A DNA stretch of 11,634 nucleotides from a bacterium (GCA_013203855.1 JABMPG010000633.1:1-11634); one strand, 5' to 3'. Positions 1-8,615 are shown, counted from the stretch's first letter. Numbers and translations are program-made. The notes: generated from the sequence alone by a model not told the origin.

Positions 1-1005
1 GCATGGGATACGGTCGCAGCCGGGATGAAAGCCCGATTTCCTGAACTCAGTGAATTGGCTGGAAAACTGGCTCAGGCATCTGCGGGGCAGACCAAAATAC
101 AGGCTCCGGGGAAACTGACTCCAGCGGACAGCCTTTTTGAAGCCGGGGGCTCTGGGAAGGGCACAGAGGGCACAGAGGGCACATCCGCTGGCGGGGTTGT
201 AGAAAGCCCCTTCGCCAGCATGTTCGAGCAACTCCGGGCGCAGACTATTCGGACGGTTGCCGAGGTCAAGGCCACGCTCGGGGATCTGGCCGTATCGTTC
301 CAGCGGTCCTGGTCGGACAACCTGACGGACGCCATCATGCAAACCAAGGGGTGGCGGGATGTCATGCGGGACATCGTCAAAGGACTGGCCCGCCAACTGG
401 TATCAACCGTCGCGAACATGGTCACGTCAGAGGTGATGCTGGTCGCTATGGGGGAGAATGCAAAATCTGCTCTATACCAATCCTCCGGCAAGAACAGCAT
501 TGCGATTGCGGTATGGGAGTTCGCCGCGAAGAAGGCCATAAAACTGAAGGAGCTGCTCTTCGAGCGGCAAGTCGGGGAACGATCCTTGATTATGGCCTGG
601 GCGGACTCCGCCAAGAAAGTTGCTCTGAAGATATGGGAGTTTATCGCGGGCATGTTCGCCTCCAATGCGAAGTTTGGTTGGAAGGGACTCGTCATCGCCG
701 CCGTCGCTGGTGCGGCAGGAACCGCCGCTATTATGTCGGCCCGCCCCTCTTACCTGGAGGGCACTGACTACGTGCCCGAGACTGGTATGTATCGGCTCCA
801 CCAGGGGGAATCAGTCAAGACCCGGACGGAAACGACGGCAGCGGAAAGCGGCGGTAGCGGGAATCTCACGGTCTACAATCTCATCACCCATGAAGCCATC
901 GCCCGCGCGATGCAATCGACCGCGGGAAAGAACACGATCGTCAACATCATAGACACCGACTCTCTCAACAATGGCCGGACCCGCCAGATGGTTCGGAGAG
1001 GATAG
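1..1005 (+). CDS. Phage tail tape-measure protein, C-terminal part (gpH-like; 5' end outside window)
   Basis: The frame is open from base 1 and in-frame codons precede the first ATG (position 25), so the gene very probably starts upstream and only the last 334 residues are seen. Tape-measure proteins set tail length and are packed inside the tail tube. Supporting this are an Ala/Lys-rich helical body, a hydrophobic stretch at about residues 226-245 (GLVIAAVAGAAGTAAI), and then the family's usual C-terminal motif of the form GTDYVPETGMYRLHQGES (about residues 253-270), followed by a short tail. A Gly/Thr/Glu linker at about residues 53-61 comes from a 9-bp tandem repeat. The gene stands immediately before M-, L-, K- and J-like genes, the place of lambda H. 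The family call is a recognition of motif and position, not a search result. The stop is TAG at 1003-1005, next to the ribosome site of the following gene. Confidence 0.8.
   Translation, partial: AWDTVAAGMKARFPELSELAGKLAQASAGQTKIQAPGKLTPADSLFEAGGSGKGTEGTEGTSAGGVVESPFASMFEQLRAQTIRTVAEVKATLGDLAVSFQRSWSDNLTDAIMQTKGWRDVMRDIVKGLARQLVSTVANMVTSEVMLVAMGENAKSALYQSSGKNSIAIAVWEFAAKKAIKLKELLFERQVGERSLIMAWADSAKKVALKIWEFIAGMFASNAKFGWKGLVIAAVAGAAGTAAIMSARPSYLEGTDYVPETGMYRLHQGESVKTRTETTAAESGGSGNLTVYNLITHEAIARAMQSTAGKNTIVNIIDTDSLNNGRTRQMVRRG
159..184 (+). repeat. 9-bp tandem repeat (gggcacaga, nearly three copies) inside the tape-measure gene
   Basis: Two perfect copies and one partial copy of gggcacaga lie head to tail. 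They encode a Gly-Thr-Glu tripeptide repeat within a low-complexity Gly/Ser/Thr linker. The unit is a multiple of three, so a change of copy number would keep the frame. Confidence 0.9.
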
Positions 1006-1011
1006 AACCCG

Positions 1012-1347
1012 ATGCCGCTCGCCTCATTTACTCTCGACTATCTCTCCTGCGAAGAGACGTTTTCCCGCGCCGTGCTGGTATCTGCGTTCGAGAATGGTGC
1101 AGAACAGAGACGCGCCCGCCATGAGCAGAACCTGTTGGGCTTCACCCTCGAATCAACCAACCTGACGAAAACGCAGATGCAGGCCTACAGGGCCTTTTAT
1201 GAGGCTCGCGGCGGGATGGAGGAAACATTCACCTTCACCAGCCCCTTCGATGACACAGCCTACACCGTCAGGTTCAACGGCAATCTCCAGACCTCATACG
1301 CTGCCGGGGTGTACAGCGTCAAATTCGCGTTCGTGCGGGTGATTTAA
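1012..1347 (+). CDS. Minor tail protein, gpM-like (tail-tip ring)
   Basis: The product is 111 residues, the usual size for lambda gpM and related small tail-tip proteins. The layout also matches: an N-terminal strand, a central segment where the chain reports an engineered-looking fit (ARHEQNLLGFTLES), a helix ending in YEARGG, then a Phe/Thr-rich strand block (EETFTFTSPFDDTAYTVRF), and a final beta strand (YSVKFAFVRVI). In lambda, M sits between H and L, exactly as here, and forms part of the ring that starts the tail tip. The start is supported by a GGAGAGGA site at 995-1002. The stop overlaps the next start by one base (TAATG), so translation is probably coupled. Sequence similarity to gpM/DUF2460-type proteins is judged by eye only; the position in the operon is the stronger argument. 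Confidence 0.7.
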   Translation: MPLASFTLDYLSCEETFSRAVLVSAFENGAEQRRARHEQNLLGFTLESTNLTKTQMQAYRAFYEARGGMEETFTFTSPFDDTAYTVRFNGNLQTSYAAGVYSVKFAFVRVI

Positions 1348-2024
1348 TGCCATTCCCTAATCTGCCAGATGCCTTCCTCGAAGCGAAAAACGCGGCCACG
1401 AACGCCCCGATCTGGCTCTATCGGATCCAGATTGACGATACCCCCGCGAATGATCTCTTCCTCGCTGAGGATGCCGCTGACGTGGCCTATTTCAAGGATA
1501 CCAGCACGGCACAGACCTACACGGCCTTCCCGATAACGCATGGGGGAATCAGTTCAAACCTGGATGGCGAAGTCGATCAACTGACTGTATCCGTCGCGAA
1601 CGTGAGCCTCCTGATCCAGGCATATCTCGAGCAGAACAACGGGCTTCGTGGGAACAAGGTCACGGTCCGGCTTGTCTTCCGTGACGGGCTCGCAGACTAT
1701 ACCGCCTACATCGAGAGCATCTTCTACGTCGATTCCGCCTCAGCAACGGCGGAGTCCGTGTCGTTCGTCCTGACCTCGAAGATGGACCTTCTGAACACGA
1801 CGCTCCCCCGCCGAACCTATGCGGACCGCCGCTGTCAGTGGCACTACAAGGGGCTCGGCTGTTGGTTGGATGATGACGCGGGCAACTACTCGGCCCCGAC
1901 TGGATTTACCGCAGGCTCGCCGGACACCTGCAACCGGTCCGTTACGGACTGTCAACGCCACCAGAACCAGGAGCGTTTCGGTGCCTTCCCAAGCATCCCA
2001 AACCGCCGTCGTTTCCGCATCTGA
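1347..2024 (+). CDS. Minor tail protein, gpL-like, with four-Cys iron-sulfur pattern
   Basis: The product is 225 residues, close to lambda gpL (about 230), a tail-tip protein that joins the M ring to the central hub and carries an oxygen-sensitive Fe-S cluster in its C-terminal domain. Here the N-terminal two thirds are beta-rich (ITHGGISSNLDGEVDQLTVS, then a VTVRLVF...YIESIFYV block). The C-terminal part has the family's RRTYADRRCQWHYKGLGC segment, a second Cys pair (CNRSVTDC) and the closing ERFGAFPSIP motif. The cysteines are C163, C172, C195 and C202, i.e. CX8C, X22, CX6C. The ATG shares a base with the preceding stop codon. The last 44 bases overlap the start of the next gene in another frame. 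Family assignment is firm from the Cys pattern plus context; cluster binding is inferred. Confidence 0.85.
   Translation: MPFPNLPDAFLEAKNAATNAPIWLYRIQIDDTPANDLFLAEDAADVAYFKDTSTAQTYTAFPITHGGISSNLDGEVDQLTVSVANVSLLIQAYLEQNNGLRGNKVTVRLVFRDGLADYTAYIESIFYVDSASATAESVSFVLTSKMDLLNTTLPRRTYADRRCQWHYKGLGCWLDDDAGNYSAPTGFTAGSPDTCNRSVTDCQRHQNQERFGAFPSIPNRRRFRI
1969..1973 (+). promoter_or_regulatory. Ribosome binding site (aggag) fixing a GTG start at 1981
   Basis: AGGAG lies seven bases before GTG at 1981, inside the 3' end of the gpL-like gene. The longer frame open from 1819 has no such site and its first part is an Arg/Thr-rich shadow of the gpL-like gene, so the GTG start is preferred. Confidence 0.7.
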
Positions 2025-2424
2025 CGCAGCCGCTTTCGCACAGGGTTGCATCGGTTGGAAGTTTCAGCATCACGGGCGTCAGCCGCGCGCGGTGGACTGC
2101 TACGGGCTGGTCCTGCTCTTCGCTGAATCCGTGGGTGTGCATCTGCCGGACTATGACTATGACTTCGATTGGGAAGAGGGCGACGGCAGCCTCCTGATTC
2201 TCAAGGCGCATGAGAACGCGTCAGAGATCCAACCAGAGAAAGCCAAGGCCGGGGACATTGTGGTTTTCCGATCTGTCAACGGTGCCGTGAACCACATGGG
2301 AATCATGGTCAACCGCCGCCAATTCGTTCACGCGCACATGGCGCACGGCGTTCTCTTGTCTGTGCTCGACAATCCCCTGTATCAGAGGAAGGCGGCCGGG
2401 TTCTACCGGCTCACGCGCACATGA
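1981..2424 (+). CDS. NlpC/P60-family tail peptidase (gpK-like)
   Basis: From the GTG start the product is 147 residues. It is a papain-fold NlpC/P60 cysteine peptidase of the phage tail-tip type, thought to cut host peptidoglycan peptides or to act in tail assembly. The nucleophile is C40 in the motif AVDCYGLV. The catalytic His is H105 in NHMGIMV, preceded by the strand AGDIVVF (90-96), and H117 or H119 in FVHAH supplies the third polar residue. It ends with the usual short GFYRL segment. Unlike lambda gpK, which also has an N-terminal JAMM/Mov34 metallopeptidase domain, this protein has only the NlpC/P60 half. It overlaps the gpL-like gene by 44 bases at its start and overlaps the J-like start by ATGA at its end, so all three are probably translated in a coupled way. 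Confidence 0.87.
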   Translation: MPSQASQTAVVSASDAAAFAQGCIGWKFQHHGRQPRAVDCYGLVLLFAESVGVHLPDYDYDFDWEEGDGSLLILKAHENASEIQPEKAKAGDIVVFRSVNGAVNHMGIMVNRRQFVHAHMAHGVLLSVLDNPLYQRKAAGFYRLTRT

Positions 2425-5400
2425 TCCGAATCCTCATAGTCAACAATATCCTCAACCGCCTGGACCGAGAAATCCTCGACGTGCCCTTCACCGGGGGGAT
2501 GCTTTCCGATTACATCCCCGAGAGGTGTCAGAAGGATCATCGCTGTCACCTGATGACGATAGGGCCGGTTGCACGTGAAAAGTGGGCGGAAACACCGGTA
2601 GAAGCGCGCGAGGAAATCGTTCTGTTGCCGGACGTTCAAGCGGCCGCCGGGCTGATTGCTGGAATAATCGTAGGGGGGATCCTCTGGGCGGGATGGAAGG
2701 CAATCACACCAAAACTACCCCTCTTCAACGTGGGGGATCTATCATCTTCCCCTACCTATGGATGGGATGGAATTCAGTCAACCGCTGAAGCGGGTGTTCC
2801 CGTGGGGGCCATATACGGCACTCATAGAGTGGGTGGAAACTATATCAATGTTTACTCCACGACCGAGAACGATTCGGACACTCTCTACGCATTGCTGGCT
2901 ATCAGCGAAGGCCCTATCTATTCAATCGCTGGGATTGCGGCCGATACGGATTCCTACTCAGACCTGGCTACTATCGGAGACAAGATCCAGATCAATGGCA
3001 ATCCGATTTCAAACCTCACCGGGGTAGAGGTCTGTGTCCGGCTGGGCGGTGACCAGCAAACAAGAATTCCGTGGTTCGCCAATGCGAACAATCAGGTCGC
3101 CTATGGCCAACAGTTACTCAAGGACGCGGTTCACACCTTGACCACGACTGAAGGCGAAGAGGTCGATGCGGTAGACGTGAACTTTGAAATCCAGGGGCTC
3201 TATAAGACCGAAAACGGGAAATACAAATCCAAGTGGGCTACGTTTCGGATCATGTACAAGGAGCACAGTGAGCCGACTACCTGGACCGAATTGTTCTTCC
3301 CTCTGATGGATGACGGCACAGACAACCCAGATCCAAATGACTATAAAACCTACATAGGGAAAACCTCTTCCACGCTCCGGCGCACGGTGCGGATTGAATT
3401 CCCAACACCTGGCCGCTATGACGTGCGGATCATCAAGACAACGAGAGACACGGAGGCTGCGGATGAAGTCGTTTCGAACACACTCTGGGAATCGCTGAAT
3501 GAAATCCAGTACGACACCTACACCTATCCCAATACGGCGCTTCTGGGGTTGAAAATCGTGGCGACTGACCAGATTTCGGGCGGCCTCCCCGAGATCAAGG
3601 TCGACGTTCTCGGAATTCGGGTCAAGGCCCCGGACTACGAAGGCGCAAGCGGGGATGATGTAAATTGGGTGAACACCTACTGGAACGATGACAACTCCGA
3701 GTATCGCATGGTGGATGATGACACCTCCCTTGCATGGGATGGGGCGACGTTGCGCCGGCAGTATTGCGCCAACCCGATCTGGTGTCTCTACGATCTCCTG
3801 ACAAATCGCCGCTACGGGCTCGGGGACCAGATCGAAACCGCCAGCCTGAATTTCAGCCTCTTCGCATCGATGGCGGCACACTGTGACGAATACGTCCAGA
3901 CATCGATCGATGATGAAACGCTGGAACGCCGGTATGAGTTGGGCCTTGTCATGGACAGCGCGGAGAAGGCATTGGACATGGTTCTCCTGGTCTGCAAGAC
4001 CTGCCAGTGCTTCCCCTACTGGACGGCCGGAGCAATCCAGCCCCGGATAGACAAACTCGAAACGCCGACGCAGATGTTCGGAATGGGGAACATCATTCCC
4101 GGATCATTCCAGGAGGCTTGGGCGTCCAAGCGGGCCGCCTACAACAGCATCGAGATCCAATACTTTGACGCGGCTCTTTCGTTCGAGCGCACATCCGCCC
4201 AGGTGGTGGACTCTGACGCCTATGACGCCGGGGAACCTATCCGAAACTCGCTCATCTTTCTCCCGGGGGTCACCAAGCAATCTCGCGCCATCCGGATTGC
4301 CAACCGGTTGCTGAACGAAATGAAATACAACTACCGGTCTATCGGTTTCAAGACAGGCCCCGACGCCGTCGCCTGCACGGTCAGCGATGTTATCAACGTA
4401 TCGCATGACGTGCCGATCTGGGGGCTTGTCAGCGGGCGCGTAGCCAGCGGGGGAGCGGCTTCGGTTGTGCTGGACGCTGAGGTTGTCCTGCAACCGGCGA
4501 GCACCTACTACATCCGCGTTCGTCATATGGATGATAGCTTGGAACTCCGGCAGATCAGCAACCCGGCCGGGACCTACGCGGCGGGGGAAACGATTACTGT
4601 CTCGGCCGCATGGGACACGGCGCCACAAGCCTATGAGATCTTCACGCTTGGCCAGCAAAACCTGGAATGCAAGCCCTTCCGCGTCATGCGGCTGACCCAG
4701 AACGACAATCTCGAGGTGGAGATCTCCGCGACAGAGTACAACGAGGAAATCTACTCAGACACCGGGATCGTCATTGCTCCGCCAGACCGATCCAATCTCC
4801 CGGACCCGAACGCTCCGCCTGCCGACGTGACCAATCTCCGAGCCGCGAACTCCAGCGCGGCCTATGACTACACCGTATATCTGACATTCGATATCCCTTC
4901 TACCAGCCCGGAAACGGGTTTCTGGGATCATGCCGAAGTCTATATCTCCGACGACGGGGAATCCTATGCGCTGCATGGAGTGACCCGCGCCGGCCAGTAT
5001 GAGATCCGAAATCTGCTCGCAGGAGAAACCTACTATTTCAAGGTTCGGTCTGTGTCGAAGTGGCAGATCCGGTCTGCCTGGGCAACCGCGCCGGAAGTGA
5101 GTCTCACCGTGGGAACTGAAAGCAGGCCGCCGCAGGTGGAAGGGCTGGAGCTCGACAATCAGGGGAACGATGCCGAGTTTGACCGCCAGAATCCGACCTT
5201 CGCATGGAAAGAGAAAACGCTGGTATTCGATGACGTGGGGATGGGGAACGAGCCGTTCGGGTTTGGTGGTGGAAGCAGGCCGCCCTATTTCAAGGACTAC
5301 TTGATCGAGATCCTTGTCGCCGGCCAAGTGGTCCGCACAGAAACGACGATTGAGCCCCGATACACCTACACGTTTGAAAAGAACGTCCAGGACAACGTAT

Positions 5401-5783
5401 CGGCCGCGCGAGATCTCACCGTCAAGGTGTGGGAACGCGACATCCTGAATCGGCGGTCTTTGTATCCGGCTGTTCTGGATGTGACAAATCCGAACCCGGC
5501 GGAGCCCGAGAATTTCGCGGCGGCTGTGTCCGGGGATCGTGTCTCATTTTCCTGGGATGAAGTGGACGCGGTAGACCTCGCAGGCTATGAAATGCGATAC
5601 GCGACTTCACCGGCTGCGGCGTGGGGAGATATGCAAAGGATTTTCATTGGGCTGGGGGCTCAGTACAGTTGGGTCGATCCACTGGCCCCAAGAACCATCT
5701 ATGTGAGCCTCGCGAGTTTTGACACCTATCGCAAAGGCGACCTGAACCGGACGGATGATCTGACCGTCACGACTACGACGTAA
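2421..5783 (+). CDS. Tail tip central hub / host specificity protein, gpJ-like, with I-like N-terminus and fibronectin-like modules
   Basis: The product is 1120 residues, comparable with lambda gpJ (1132). It forms the central tail-tip spike and usually recognises the receptor. The first ~75 residues (MIRILIVNNILNRLDREIL onward) look like the small ubiquitin-like module found in gpI/J-type proteins. They are followed by a glycine-rich hydrophobic helix (about residues 75-95, AAAGLIAGIIVGGILWAGW). The conserved J core is clear: VPVGAIYGTHRVGGNYINVY (about 126-145), LYALLAISEGPI, and the hallmark NPIWCLYDLLTNRRYGLG (about 451-468). From about residue 795 to the end there are beta-sandwich modules of fibronectin type III kind (PPADVTNLRAANSS; LLAGETYYFKVRSVS; PAEPENFAAAVSGDRVSFSW). 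No separate I gene lies between K and J. The start overlaps the preceding stop (ATGA) with no strong ribosome site, suggesting reinitiation. Confidence 0.9.
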   Translation: MIRILIVNNILNRLDREILDVPFTGGMLSDYIPERCQKDHRCHLMTIGPVAREKWAETPVEAREEIVLLPDVQAAAGLIAGIIVGGILWAGWKAITPKLPLFNVGDLSSSPTYGWDGIQSTAEAGVPVGAIYGTHRVGGNYINVYSTTENDSDTLYALLAISEGPIYSIAGIAADTDSYSDLATIGDKIQINGNPISNLTGVEVCVRLGGDQQTRIPWFANANNQVAYGQQLLKDAVHTLTTTEGEEVDAVDVNFEIQGLYKTENGKYKSKWATFRIMYKEHSEPTTWTELFFPLMDDGTDNPDPNDYKTYIGKTSSTLRRTVRIEFPTPGRYDVRIIKTTRDTEAADEVVSNTLWESLNEIQYDTYTYPNTALLGLKIVATDQISGGLPEIKVDVLGIRVKAPDYEGASGDDVNWVNTYWNDDNSEYRMVDDDTSLAWDGATLRRQYCANPIWCLYDLLTNRRYGLGDQIETASLNFSLFASMAAHCDEYVQTSIDDETLERRYELGLVMDSAEKALDMVLLVCKTCQCFPYWTAGAIQPRIDKLETPTQMFGMGNIIPGSFQEAWASKRAAYNSIEIQYFDAALSFERTSAQVVDSDAYDAGEPIRNSLIFLPGVTKQSRAIRIANRLLNEMKYNYRSIGFKTGPDAVACTVSDVINVSHDVPIWGLVSGRVASGGAASVVLDAEVVLQPASTYYIRVRHMDDSLELRQISNPAGTYAAGETITVSAAWDTAPQAYEIFTLGQQNLECKPFRVMRLTQNDNLEVEISATEYNEEIYSDTGIVIAPPDRSNLPDPNAPPADVTNLRAANSSAAYDYTVYLTFDIPSTSPETGFWDHAEVYISDDGESYALHGVTRAGQYEIRNLLAGETYYFKVRSVSKWQIRSAWATAPEVSLTVGTESRPPQVEGLELDNQGNDAEFDRQNPTFAWKEKTLVFDDVGMGNEPFGFGGGSRPPYFKDYLIEILVAGQVVRTETTIEPRYTYTFEKNVQDNVSAARDLTVKVWERDILNRRSLYPAVLDVTNPNPAEPENFAAAVSGDRVSFSWDEVDAVDLAGYEMRYATSPAAAWGDMQRIFIGLGAQYSWVDPLAPRTIYVSLASFDTYRKGDLNRTDDLTVTTTT

Positions 5784-5795
5784 AGGGGAAATGCA

Positions 5796-8615
5796 ATGGC
5801 ACAGTACACGACAGGCACGGTCACGACAACTGCGGGAAGCAACGTGGTCACGGGAGATAGCACGTCCTGGCTGGCAAATCTGGACGCCGGGGATCTGTTC
5901 CAGGTAGATGGGGATACCGCATGGTTTACCATCGCGACCGTGGACTCGAACACGCAGATTACGCTCGCGGCGAACTACCCGTCGACGAACTCAGCGGCGG
6001 ACTACGTAGCGGTCACAGACTTCACGAACAATCTAAATCTCCCGCTTCTCTACTCGGGGGATCTTCACGCGGCCGAGATCATTTCCCGCGCGTTCCGTTT
6101 GCTCGATGCGTCGACGGTGCTGGGCCTCTCCTATCAGGGGGTTGTGAACAGCAAGGCGTATGGATCCGATACGCTGTTACCATCCGGGGAGCCTGCGGAC
6201 GGCGACAGGTACATCGTGGATGGGGTAGGCGCGGATGAATGGGAAGACGAAGACGGCAATATCGCCACATGGGATGACGCTTCCGGGGAGGGGTGGAGTT
6301 TTGAAGCACCCGAAGATGGCTGGCTGGTTATTGTGCTCGATGAAGACCTGCCCTACGTCTACGACGCCGATACCGAGACATGGAACCAGGCGGGCACTCC
6401 GGGGATCCTCGCGGACTACCTGAGCCTCACCGAGACGGGCACTCAGACCGTGACCGGCCCGGTCGCATTTTCAAGCACGGTTGCCGTGGGCGGCTCGGAA
6501 ATCATCACCGGGAACCTACAGGTAGGTCTGGATGCGGTGCTACTGGGGGATCTCAACCTCACCGGTGACCTGTTCGCCGACCATATCAAGCCGAACACTA
6601 CCGACCATGACGTAGCGCTGCAACTCAAGAGCGACTCCTACGCGTTCTCATTCCTTAACACGGCTGGTGGGGAGGTGGCGTCTATCGACGCGGACGGGGA
6701 CGTTCACACTGTCAAGGACTTCATAATCGACACGGCAGGGAAGGGCCTTCAGGGCACCAACTCCGGCATAACCATTGACGGGGGCACGGGCGGGGACCTG
6801 ATTCTGGGCGGAACCAATGGGACGTGGATATCGGCGGTTAGTGCGTTGTATGTGGATGCACTATACCCATACACAGCAGCGGCGGACGTGGTTCTTAGGC
6901 TACGAAACGACTCCTACGATTTTTCCTTTCTCAATACAGCAGGGGGCGAAGTCGCCAGTATCAACGCAAGTGGAGTGGCAACTGTCACAGGTCTCGCCAG
7001 TTCCGGGTCCGTATACGGCACTACTTACTGGCCCAAGGTAGCAGCCGCAGATTACAAGATGCGCGTTCAAAACGATTCCTACGACTTCTCGTTCCTCAAC
7101 ACAGCGGGCGCGGAGGTTGCGTTCTTCACCTCTGCCGGTAACCTTACCCTGGGCTCTGCTGGCGGGGGTACACTGGCGGCGGGGATAGGCAATTTCACCA
7201 CATCCGTAGAATCTCCCGTCTATAACGGCATAGACGCAGGTGCCCATACCAGTATTGACATGGACCAGGGCGGCAGCACTACAGGAATTACGATGAACGC
7301 GGCGAGTGGGGTTACCGCATCATTCCTGTTTTCCCATTCGTTGTCTGCGTACAGCGTCACGGATGACCTGGCGTTTCAGGTCCTGGGTTCTGCGTACGGG
7401 TTTAAGTTCCGAGACGAATTGGGGGCAGACGTTTTCGAGATAGACTCCGATGGGAACATCGGGATGGACGACAGCACTGGGATCTACGGGAGTTTCCTCA
7501 CACTGGTCGGGGCGAATACCACCATACACCTGGATCATATTGAGGCTTCCGGAGAAGACCCGAATGACATTCTCCTTCATGCCTCCATAGGCCAAGTAGT
7601 CGTGGATTCTGCAGACGGCTTAGCGATCCAGATCGCCGGAGTTGAAAAGGTGTCTTGGGGCTCAGACGGGCACATGGAGACGAAGGACTACATCAAGTTC
7701 ACGGGGTCTACGGCGGCGGACAAGTGGCTGGTGGATTCTGCTGGTGTAGGAGCCGTAGGGGTAAACCAAGGCACCGGGAACGACGAGCTGTGGTTCACCG
7801 GAACGGGCGGGATCTTCGCCAATAATCCCCTCACCACAGCAGGTTGTGTAACCGTGACGGATGTAACTGGAGCAAATCCGGTCTTCTATCATTCCGACAC
7901 GACCTACATCAACGCCGATGGGACATTCAAGTTCGGGCCCGTTGTTGCCTATGGTAGCGGCGTTGGTATGGGTACTCTCTATGCGAACGTCTGGACCAAT
8001 GCCAATACCCAACATATTTGGGCGGACCTGAAGGCGGCCAAGCAGTTGATCGTTCGGAATTCGTCATCGGCCACGATTGCGACGATTGACGAGGCGACGA
8101 AAGCCCTGACGGTTAGTGGCCCCGGCACGTTCAACGCCGCCGTGGATGGGTACGCGGGCACGTTCTTCAACGACGGCGGGACGATAGCGCGGATAGGTGT
8201 CAAGATCCAGACAGGGAGAGACGATGGAGCGGGCAACATCTACGTTGATATGTTCGATGGAGACGGCACGAACGTAGCCAACATCAGCGAGTTTGACGGG
8301 ACCGTGGCCCTCTTCGATCTATCAGATGAAAAGGTGAAGAAAAACACGAGGCCGACCGTGAAAGACGGGTTGGCTGTGGTTCGGTCCACTATAATCTCGG
8401 ACTACGAAATGGAAAAGACAGGGATTACCGTCACGGGCATCGTTGCCCAGGATCTCGAAGCGGCATTGCCCTCAGCCGTTATCACGCGCCCGGAAACCCG
8501 TACAGGGGAAACCTTCAAGATGATTAACCGGACGGCCCTCATCCCTTATCTGGTCAAGGCAATCCAACAACTGACCGATCGGCTGGAAGCGATCGAATCC
8601 GCAGGCAAGAACTAA
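5796..8615 (+). CDS. Tail fibre with repeat shaft and C-terminal S74 intramolecular chaperone
   Basis: The product is 939 residues. The first ~75 (TGTVTTTAGSNVVTGDSTSW ... AGDLFQVDG) are a beta domain common at the start of phage fibres. At about residues 124-200 comes a DUF2793-like segment (GEPADGDRYIVDG, IATWD, GWSFEAPEDGWLVIV, YDADTETWNQAG). The shaft then contains four copies of a ~31-residue unit. The C-terminus is a peptidase S74 / endosialidase-type chaperone: FDLSDEKVKKN with S843 and K848 as the Ser-Lys dyad (spacing S+5), then ISDYEMEK, GIVAQDLEAALPSAV, and a final helix LIPYLVKAIQQLTDRLEAIE. In this family the chaperone trimerises the fibre and cuts itself off just before the Ser, which would release about 97 residues. 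The start has a GGGG site at 5785-5788. A second ATG at 5791 is in another frame. Confidence 0.9.
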   Translation: MAQYTTGTVTTTAGSNVVTGDSTSWLANLDAGDLFQVDGDTAWFTIATVDSNTQITLAANYPSTNSAADYVAVTDFTNNLNLPLLYSGDLHAAEIISRAFRLLDASTVLGLSYQGVVNSKAYGSDTLLPSGEPADGDRYIVDGVGADEWEDEDGNIATWDDASGEGWSFEAPEDGWLVIVLDEDLPYVYDADTETWNQAGTPGILADYLSLTETGTQTVTGPVAFSSTVAVGGSEIITGNLQVGLDAVLLGDLNLTGDLFADHIKPNTTDHDVALQLKSDSYAFSFLNTAGGEVASIDADGDVHTVKDFIIDTAGKGLQGTNSGITIDGGTGGDLILGGTNGTWISAVSALYVDALYPYTAAADVVLRLRNDSYDFSFLNTAGGEVASINASGVATVTGLASSGSVYGTTYWPKVAAADYKMRVQNDSYDFSFLNTAGAEVAFFTSAGNLTLGSAGGGTLAAGIGNFTTSVESPVYNGIDAGAHTSIDMDQGGSTTGITMNAASGVTASFLFSHSLSAYSVTDDLAFQVLGSAYGFKFRDELGADVFEIDSDGNIGMDDSTGIYGSFLTLVGANTTIHLDHIEASGEDPNDILLHASIGQVVVDSADGLAIQIAGVEKVSWGSDGHMETKDYIKFTGSTAADKWLVDSAGVGAVGVNQGTGNDELWFTGTGGIFANNPLTTAGCVTVTDVTGANPVFYHSDTTYINADGTFKFGPVVAYGSGVGMGTLYANVWTNANTQHIWADLKAAKQLIVRNSSSATIATIDEATKALTVSGPGTFNAAVDGYAGTFFNDGGTIARIGVKIQTGRDDGAGNIYVDMFDGDGTNVANISEFDGTVALFDLSDEKVKKNTRPTVKDGLAVVRSTIISDYEMEKTGITVTGIVAQDLEAALPSAVITRPETRTGETFKMINRTALIPYLVKAIQQLTDRLEAIESAGKN
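6612..7460 (+). repeat. Four degenerate copies of a ~31-residue (93-bp) unit in the fibre shaft
   Basis: Copies lie at about 6612-6704, 6888-6980, 7053-7145 and 7368-7460. Copies 1 to 3 share the core NDSYDFSFLNTAGGEVASI with few changes (SDSYAFSFLNTAGGEVASI; NDSYDFSFLNTAGAEVAFF). Copy 4 is more distant (GSAYGFKFRDELGADVFEI), ending in DSDGNI. Each begins with a hydrophobic strand (ALQL, VLRL, KMRV, AFQV). Spacing is unequal (276, 165 and 315 bases), and the DNA of the copies differs at many synonymous positions. Confidence 0.85.

Noticed and set aside
3114..3881. 255-codon minus-strand frame inside the J-like gene
   Set aside because: It lies entirely within a clearly recognised gene on the + strand, has no ribosome site or neighbours, and its composition is that of an antisense shadow.
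5796..8615. Diversity-generating retroelement target in the fibre
   Set aside because: The C-terminus is a constant S74 chaperone. I saw no template/variable repeat pair and no reverse transcriptase in the window.
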